Positions 58,003 to 64,000 of a stretch of DNA of 64,000 nucleotides are shown piece by piece. Every line of letters starts with the position of its first letter. Positions within the stretch are counted from its first letter, which is position 1. Source of the stretch: Engraulis encrasicolus (taxonomy: Eukaryota; Chordata; Actinopteri; Clupeiformes; Engraulidae); the NCBI RefSeq assembly GCF_034702125.1, contig NC_085874.1, forward strand, positions 23,501 to 87,500. The letters are read 5' to 3'. A program made the position numbers and the translations under genes. The notes under the pieces were generated by a model, which saw only the letters and a program-made list of their open reading frames with translations, did not search any database and was not told where the DNA came from.

Positions 58003-59302
58003 ATCAAGCATGGAAGAACTGATAGTGGCCAATGATTGGCGAATGGCGTGGAAAGGAATAAAAGCCATGATTGGGCAAAGTAAACATCAAAACATCCCTT
58101 GCCACTCGATAGAGGAAGCGAACAAACTTTGAACGAACACTTTGCGAGATGGGAGATCTCTCCCCGGCTCCTTCCGACTTGGCCAGACAACGCGGAGAGC
58201 GCAGTCATCACTGTCTCCAGCAGGCAAGTCCAGCAAGTGTTCGGTCAAGTGAAACCTCGGAAAGCAGCCGGCCCAGATAAGTTGAAGAGCATGGTTCTCA
58301 GGACATGTCACCAACAACTGAGCCATGTTTCCTGCAACTTGCTTCAGAGATCATTGGACTGTCATTTCAGAATTTGGAAAACGGCTGAAATTCTGCTACT
58401 GCCTAAAAAACAAAAGTCGGTTGTTCTGAATGATTACAGACCAGTAGCGCTAACTTCTGTGGCAATGAAATGTTTGTAGAGAATTGTGAGCACCCACTTA
58501 AAACAGCAAACAGTAACTCAAATGGATACACTGCAGTTCGCATACAGACAGCGAAGGGGTGTTGATGACGCAGTAACCACAATGTTGAATGGAATATACA
58601 AACATCTGGAATTACCATCTTCATATGTGCGCATTCTGATTGCAGACTTTTCCTCTGCGTTCAACACCATACAATCGCATATCCTCATCGAGAAACTGAG
58701 TGCAATGGGAGTCAACTATGCACTTTTGAAATGGGTCTTTGATTTTCTAACTGACAGAGTGCAATATGTTAGAGCAAGTAATGGACAGTCATCTACCATT
58801 AGCATAAACAGGGGCGTTCCTCAGGGGAGCGTTTTATCACCTTTACTGTACACGAATGACTGTGTGAGCCACACCCCTGAATGTTCTGCTTTTAAGTTTG
58901 CTGATGATACTGCGATAGTGGGTTTCTTAATGGGTGATGAAACTGGCTACAGACAAGAGGTAGATCAGTTCTGCACTGAAAATTCTTTAATTTTAAATGT
59001 TTCAAAAACAAAAGATATGATTACACATTTTAAGGAAATGCCACCACTTGAACCAATTAATGTACATGGGAATGATATTGAAACAGTAGAAGAGTACAAG
59101 TATCTAGGTACAATTACAGATTATAAACTTACATGGAAAGAAAATACTCTTGCAAGATACTTGAAGGCACAACAGATACTTCAACAGGTAGCTTCAAGGT
59201 TGATACAGTGATCTTAAGATTGTTTTATCTAGCATTCATACAAAGTGTGGTCACCTTTGCCATTCAGTGTTGGGGAGGTGGACTTTCTGTTAACAAGGCC
59301 GA
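58003..59302 (+). pseudogene. LINE-A fragment 4: reverse transcriptase
   Basis: After an upstream segment (AWKGIKAMIG) and a frameshift near 58110 the frame reads LNEHFARWE, RKAAGPDKL (finger motif), NDYRPVALTSVAMKC, a stop at 58478, then IADFSSAFNTIQ (first catalytic Asp), NRGVPQGSVLSPLLYTNDC, FKFADDTAIVG (the FADD pair), NVSKTKDMI and YLGTITDYKLTW. CR1/L2/Rex1-group reverse transcriptase. At least one frameshift and one stop make it defective. It is interrupted after 59302. Confidence 0.88.
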
Positions 59303-60785
59303 CAGGCGGACAACAGATGCGTCCCTCTATGCCAGTTGTTCCAACCTTTTCCCCCCCAAACGCCCCCCTGACCTCTTCATAACCTGCCCCTCCTCAGAGA
59401 TGTGCTTTTTGTTTATTGCTCATATTGCCCATGGAAACTCCAAATAATGTGGCAGGCAGAGAGACAAGGCTCTTTTTTGCAGTTTAGGCTATAATAAGCC
59501 TGCTTGGATTTGGAAAAGAACCATATGATTTCAAATTTCACATAGATCAAGTAGGCTACATTACAAATTACCAGACATTATTAGTATCAACCTTTATCAC
59601 GTCATTTCAGCATCATGTGGATGTGGGAAAGAATCTAAACATTGACAAATAATAAAGAAATAAAACCGTTTGGGTGAATCATGCGCTTATGGGTTCACCC
59701 TTTGGGTGAATTATGCGCTTAATATTCAATGCCAGCTTTTCACCGTCAAGGCACAAAGCAGGCAGCTTCAGTGCCAGAGTTTACCAAATTCAAACGACTG
59801 CAATTACGAATCAAAAGAGGCGTTCGCTCCCGTGCTCTCTCTAAGCGCAACGGAAAGCACCAGTGGGGTCCACGCGCCCGCCAGCAGAAAACGTATGAAC
59901 ACCTTGTAATATGTCCGAGAACATCAGTAACATAGGCCTACCCTATGTGAAATGGCGCATCTGTCTACTGTACTTGTAGTTCGAGCACCATGGTTCAGTG
60001 CGCGGCGCACACTGACTTCTCACTGAAACGTAGTGGCAGAATGTTTGCAAAATCGCCGGCAGGGGATATTAAAAGAGAGGCTCGTACATAGGCCTACACA
60101 CTTCTGAGCCCGAGTTTGTGGACTGAGGAAAAGTGGAGGAAAATGTGAATGTGGTGAAAGAAAAATAGCTAAGGTTACAGGTTTAGAGGATCGTATGCGC
60201 TGCGGGTCGAGGTCTGTCAACTAATTACAGTTTCATGTTGTGGAGCGTTATGCAATTCAAACGCCCCTCTATCCGAGTACGAACATCTGTGTCAAAAATT
60301 GCCTGCTGACTTCTAAATCGTTAATTTCCGCGAGCTTCTGACGAACCAAAATAGCTGAGCACAACGTGACACTATCATACACAACATGATAAAGTCCCGT
60401 TCTTCTCGTTTGACATGCTCATGGGCAGAAGTGTTTCATAGCGGTGAAGACCTTGAATATAAGTGACACTCACAGTGGTGTTGGCGTGCTGTGGAAACGG
60501 AACCAAGTTGCCTCCCACTGTCCAAATGCAAAACAACGCCGAAATTTGAATGTCCCCTTCAGTTGTCTGTCTCAAAACGCAATCAGCGTAGCATTGCCGG
60601 TTTGGAAACATATTATAGACATTTTGGCTTGCACGCATTCGCTCCAGGCCAAAATGCAAACTCTGCCGCCTTGTGGACACAGGAAGGAACAATTGAAGGA
60701 ATGCGTTTCAGACGGACGGACGGACAGCGGACGGACGGACAGACCCTCTTATAGAGATGCTGGGATGCATCTAAAAACAGACACA
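59303..60785. mobile_element. insertion between LINE-A RT and C-terminal region
   Basis: The ends share AGATGCGTCCC and GGGATGCATCT in inverted form. A degenerate CAGTTGTTCCAACCTTTT (hAT-like) lies near the left end, and GACGGACGGACAG short repeats lie near the right. Related to the short copy at 48160. No transposase was recognised. Confidence 0.6.
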
Positions 60786-61612
60786 TGCTGGACAAAATCA
60801 CACACCTAGGTTGAGAAATAATTGGAACAGAAGTTAAAAGTATCAGGCAAGTTTCTGATGAGTACACTACCAAGTTGGCATTAAAAATAGTAGATGATCC
60901 ATCCCACCTCCTTTTCTTTGAATATTCCCTTCTCCCATCTGGACTGGATACAGGTTACCCTTTTTTAAAACTAATAGAGGGTTAACATCGTTTGTGCCTA
61001 GAAGCATCCAACTGTTGAATAAGTTAAAGGTACACTGTGCAGGAAATGGTCAAAAAAGGTACTGCAACTATGCTGCTCATTGAAACTGGGTTGCCTATTG
61101 CCAAATTTGATCTTTTCATGAAAGTTTACTAAGTAATAAACTAATATTGTCTAGTATGGCCCAAGTACAGTCAGTTTTACAGCTAAAAATGGGAAATTCA
61201 AAATGGCGGACATGGAGAAGATCCCCCTTTTCATGCATGAACAGGGCAATTTTTCCAGTCATAATGAACACTTTGAATTTGATGGTGGTGGTAAATATTC
61301 ATAAAAAAGGTAACATTAGTGAATGGGTAGCATGGATTCTGGAAATAATCAACAAAAAACCCTGCACAGTGTCCCTTTAAGTGCAGACAGAGTTAATGTA
61401 ATAGCTTTAATATACTGAATGTATACATGATTTTTAATTTAATTTAATTATTTCTATTCTGCCAGGACTTTCTATTTTTATTTGAATACTTTGTATGTTT
61501 TGTTTGTTTTTTAGTCTTGTCCTTGTATAATGTCGTAATTATCTGTATGTTCAAGTGTTCCCAAAACGCAAAACAAATTACCCCTGGGGCAATAAAGGTA
61601 TATTCATTCAAT
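60786..61612 (+). pseudogene. LINE-A fragment 5: C-terminus and 3' end
   Basis: Reads LDKITHLG, TTKLALKIVDDPSHLLFFEY, LLPSGLDTGYPF and SFVPRSIQLLNK, the LINE C-terminal domain with DPSH and LLPSG motifs. The 3' UTR ends near ATTACCCCTGGGGCAATAAA (61579-61598), a typical fish LINE tail. It contains a MITE at 61022-61383. Confidence 0.82.
61022..61383. mobile_element. MITE in the LINE-A 3' end
   Basis: Inverted ends TTAAAGGTACACTGTGCAGG and CCCTGCACAGTGTCCCTTTAA-type, with three mismatches. About 360 bp, no coding. Confidence 0.8.
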
Positions 61613-62220
61613 CTCTACTATGTTCCAACAGTGTGGTTCCATCATAATAGTAAACAGGTGACAACATTGTTTCCTTGCAGTCAGGATATGCCACATAGTA
61701 AGCATAACAAGAAGGTAAACAAGTTGAAGAACACACCTATCAGTTGAGCTGCTGAAATCATGTCTCGCACATCAAAATATCAATTTTTTGAATAAAATCA
61801 TGCCATCAGTCAAAGTATTTAACTGTTAAGTCTCCTCCCTTGTGTTGTGTTTAGTCTTATCCAACATAAAAAAAAAACTTTTTATTGGCCCCGTCCCAAC
61901 TGTTTTGGGATTTGTTGCAAGGGTGACATTTTAAATTATCACATAATTACCTCAAAACAATAATTCTGCTTGACTTTTACAACTGATATGTTGTCTGCAC
62001 ACAATGCTCTACCTTATTAACATATTGAATGTTTTGAAAATGCCAGCATTTTTATTTTATTCACAAAATACTAACTTTTTTGGAATCCACTTTTCAGTGT
62101 ACATTTCAGTGTATACAATGAGACTGCTAGTGGCTGATACTTGTTGTAACCCTCACAAACACACAGACACACACAGACACAGACACACAGACACACACAA
62201 ACACACTTCTTGTTACTCAC
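61613..62220. other. intron sequence, nothing recognised
   Basis: AT-rich, without a clear element border. Short (CA)n-like ACACAGACAC repeats at 62158-62205 lie just beyond the donor of the exon at 62221. Confidence 0.4.
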
Positions 62221-62370
62221 AGGCGTTCTGGTGACGTCATAATCTCCCACAATGCCGTGCTGTCTCTGCGTGACGAAGATGTTGCCAGGGTGCAGTGCAG
62301 CGTGGGTAATGTGGGCGGAGTGAAGTGCCTGCAGACCCAGAGCCACGCCCCTCATCACCATGGAGACCTC
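62221..62370 (-). CDS. stk31: STK31-like gene, exon with kinase subdomains VIb-VII
   Basis: A 50-codon phase-0 exon with a strong acceptor (TTCCTTCCTGCGGTCTATCAG) and donor (CCT then GTGAGT). It encodes EVSMVMRGVALGLQALHSA, then HITHAALHPGNIFV and GIVGDYDVTRTP. HAALHPGN stands where active kinases have HRDLKPEN, so the catalytic-base Asp is absent while the Asn is kept. The DFG position reads DYD. This predicts a pseudokinase or weak kinase. The protein continues in phase into the exon at 36136, after a 26-kb intron packed with transposons. Confidence 0.8.
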
Positions 62371-62429
62371 CTGATAGACCGCAGGAAGGAAGGGCAGATG
62401 GCATTACACCCAGAGAGGATGACTGTGTG

Positions 62430-62435
62430 TGTGCG

Positions 62436-62513
<78 letters not shown>

Positions 62514-62536
62514 GGGGGAGAGAGAGAGAGAGAGAC
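62430..62536. repeat. (GT)n(GA)n microsatellite
   Basis: Compound repeat about 60 bp upstream (in gene direction) of the STK31-like exon at 62370. Confidence 0.95.
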
Positions 62537-63490
62537 TGTGTGTTTGAGCATGTGTGCAGGGATTAAAGTTTTAAAAAATCCTGAGCCTGAACTTTTTGTC
62601 CACGCAACTCTATACGGCACGCGTCAGAACATCAACTTCATTGCTTTTTAGCGTTTACCCTCAACTTGTGTTTATCTTATTGATCTTATTATGGGCAATG
62701 ACAGGGTCAAAATGATGAATGACATGAATTACTATTGCGACTCAAATATCAATGTGACCAAATGGGTGTCAATAGCACTCACCATTACAATGTGCTACAT
62801 GTGGTATTTGATTTCTTTTGATATCAAGCTTTGCTGCTTATATAGAGAGTTAGAAGAGCAACAGGGAACTAGGCATACTATTGTAGTTACATATTACATC
62901 ACAAAAGTAATTAAAAAGTACGTGAAGAATGGGCAACAAAGATTGAAATTCCATGGCATTTTAGATAACAGAACTGAAGGCAGACATCCAATCTTTAACC
63001 ATTGATGAAAAAGAGTTGACTCCTAAGAAAATACAATGTAAATGCCTGGATATGGCTTGATAATAATAATACGAAAATACTTTTAACAAATTGCAAATAC
63101 AAATTAACTTAATTCATGAATGTTATTTTGGTGGCTACAAGGGACTTGTGTCTGCAGATATGACAGGTTTCTCAGCTGTACAGTATATAGATAGGTAGGT
63201 CAGAAATGATGGTGCCTGTAAATATTTAGACTACTCTCCCTAAACATTCTCAGTTTAAAAAAAAACTGCCTTTATTTTATTATTTACCATCAATATATTT
63301 TAGGGTGTTTTTTTTTTTTTTTTTACCCACAGACAATCGCTACGAGCCGGAAATCCGTCCGGAGGCCGGAATACTTTAATCCCTGTGTGTGTGATCTTGT
63401 GTGAATACGTGTGTATACATGTGCGTGTATGTTTATAGTGCTTGTGTGCGTGAGCGTGTGTGTGTGTGTATTAGTGTGTGTGTGTCTTAC
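62537..63490. other. intron sequence, nothing recognised
   Basis: No exon or element border identified. Short TG-rich runs occur at about 63383-63485. Confidence 0.4.
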
Positions 63491-63514
63491 GGTGGCGTTG
63501 AGTGTGCTCCTCTT
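63491..63514 (-). CDS. candidate 24-bp exon or exon remnant of the STK31-like gene
   Basis: ATATAG before 63514 and a good donor (ACC then GTAAGA) after 63491 bracket eight codons (KRSTLNAT) that would join the exon at 62370 in phase 0. An in-frame TAG at the acceptor means the exon cannot extend further in this frame. A MITE lies just upstream (63544-63978). Such a small exon is unusual, so it may be chance or a damaged exon. Confidence 0.3.
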
Positions 63515-63543
63515 CTATATGTTGCTGTATTAGTGTGGGTGTA

Positions 63544-63978
63544 CACCGCATTCCACATTATTACGTAAATGACATTTTTCACTGTTTCTCCAAATAATCA
63601 ATACCAATGACAGTCGTCATCATTTTCAAGTCATCAGCCATTATAGTACAATTTAAAAGTTTTTGAAAGAACCTTCCAATGATAACGGTATTATTTACAA
63701 TAATAAACTTCAAATGCTCTGTTCCACATTATTACGCAAAATAGTTTTGTAGTGTTGTAATTCAAATTTCTTTCTTTTTTTCCCATTTACATCAAAACAG
63801 TTGGAATTTGGTACCTTCTAAATTACATTTCAATGTTCAATACTTGGTGATAAGCTCTTTGTCTTAGTAACTGGAATGCTGCATTTAACATTGAAGTCAA
63901 TGGCAGGGCATTGCATTAGAGAAAACATTTTGGAAAACGGCACAAAATATCATTTGCGTAATAATGTGGAATGTGGTG
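63544..63978. mobile_element. Tc1/mariner-like MITE
   Basis: TA at 63542-63543 and 63979-63980. Ends CACCGCATTCCACATTATTA and the inverse with one mismatch. The inside shares CAGTTG(A/G)AATTTGGTAC and TTAACATTGAAGTCAATGGC with the foldback elements at 8814 and 50122, placing them in one superfamily. Confidence 0.85.
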
Positions 63979-64000
63979 TATGTTTCTTTGTGTATGGCGT

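Overview
The window reads as chromosomal DNA of a ray-finned (teleost) fish. The evidence is an intact neuropeptide Y family gene lying next to the end of an STK31-like gene (the STK31-NPY neighbourhood known from vertebrates), together with a fish-type transposon load: Tc1-like elements with long inverted repeats, hAT and piggyBac elements with 8-bp or TTAA target duplications, a BEL/Pao LTR element and L2/Rex1-group LINEs, plus very abundant (CA)n and (GA)n microsatellites. Species cannot be read from the sequence; nothing here is bacterial or viral.

Layout. 1-9.7 kb is transposon: a piggyBac-like element split by an hAT, then a BEL/Pao-like LTR element carrying one intact 683-codon gag-like ORF and no pol, then a nearly palindromic foldback element. 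9.7-25.5 kb is a T-depleted 24-bp satellite of purines plus spaced C, interrupted by a solo LTR, a LINE 3' end and an unclassified insert. 25.5-30.1 kb holds two exon-like coding stretches of unknown identity and a long-armed Tc1 element. 30.6-32.3 kb is a four-exon npy-type gene on the minus strand with TATA box, signal peptide, amidation site and C-flanking peptide. From 34.2 kb to beyond 62.4 kb, also on the minus strand, lie the last four well-supported exons of an STK31-like gene, all phase 0, coding the C-terminal half of a kinase-like domain that lacks the HRD aspartate.

The 26-kb intron of the STK31-like gene (36.1-62.2 kb) contains one plus-strand LINE exploded into five pieces by successive insertions: piggyBac-like (with Tc1 inside), hAT, a 9.4-kb hAT (with a hAT inside it and a further hAT inside that), another Tc1, an antisense L2 and several MITEs. 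Most boundaries can be set by target-site duplications, so the order of events can be read.

The observations I rate highest are: microsatellites that serve as the 3' splice-site tract of npy and STK31-like exons; a triplicated 3' part of one STK31-like exon and an inverted stray copy of another in the npy 3' flank; the nested hAT series; the gag-only LTR element; and the roughly 15-kb 24-bp satellite whose giant ORFs are explained by lack of T.
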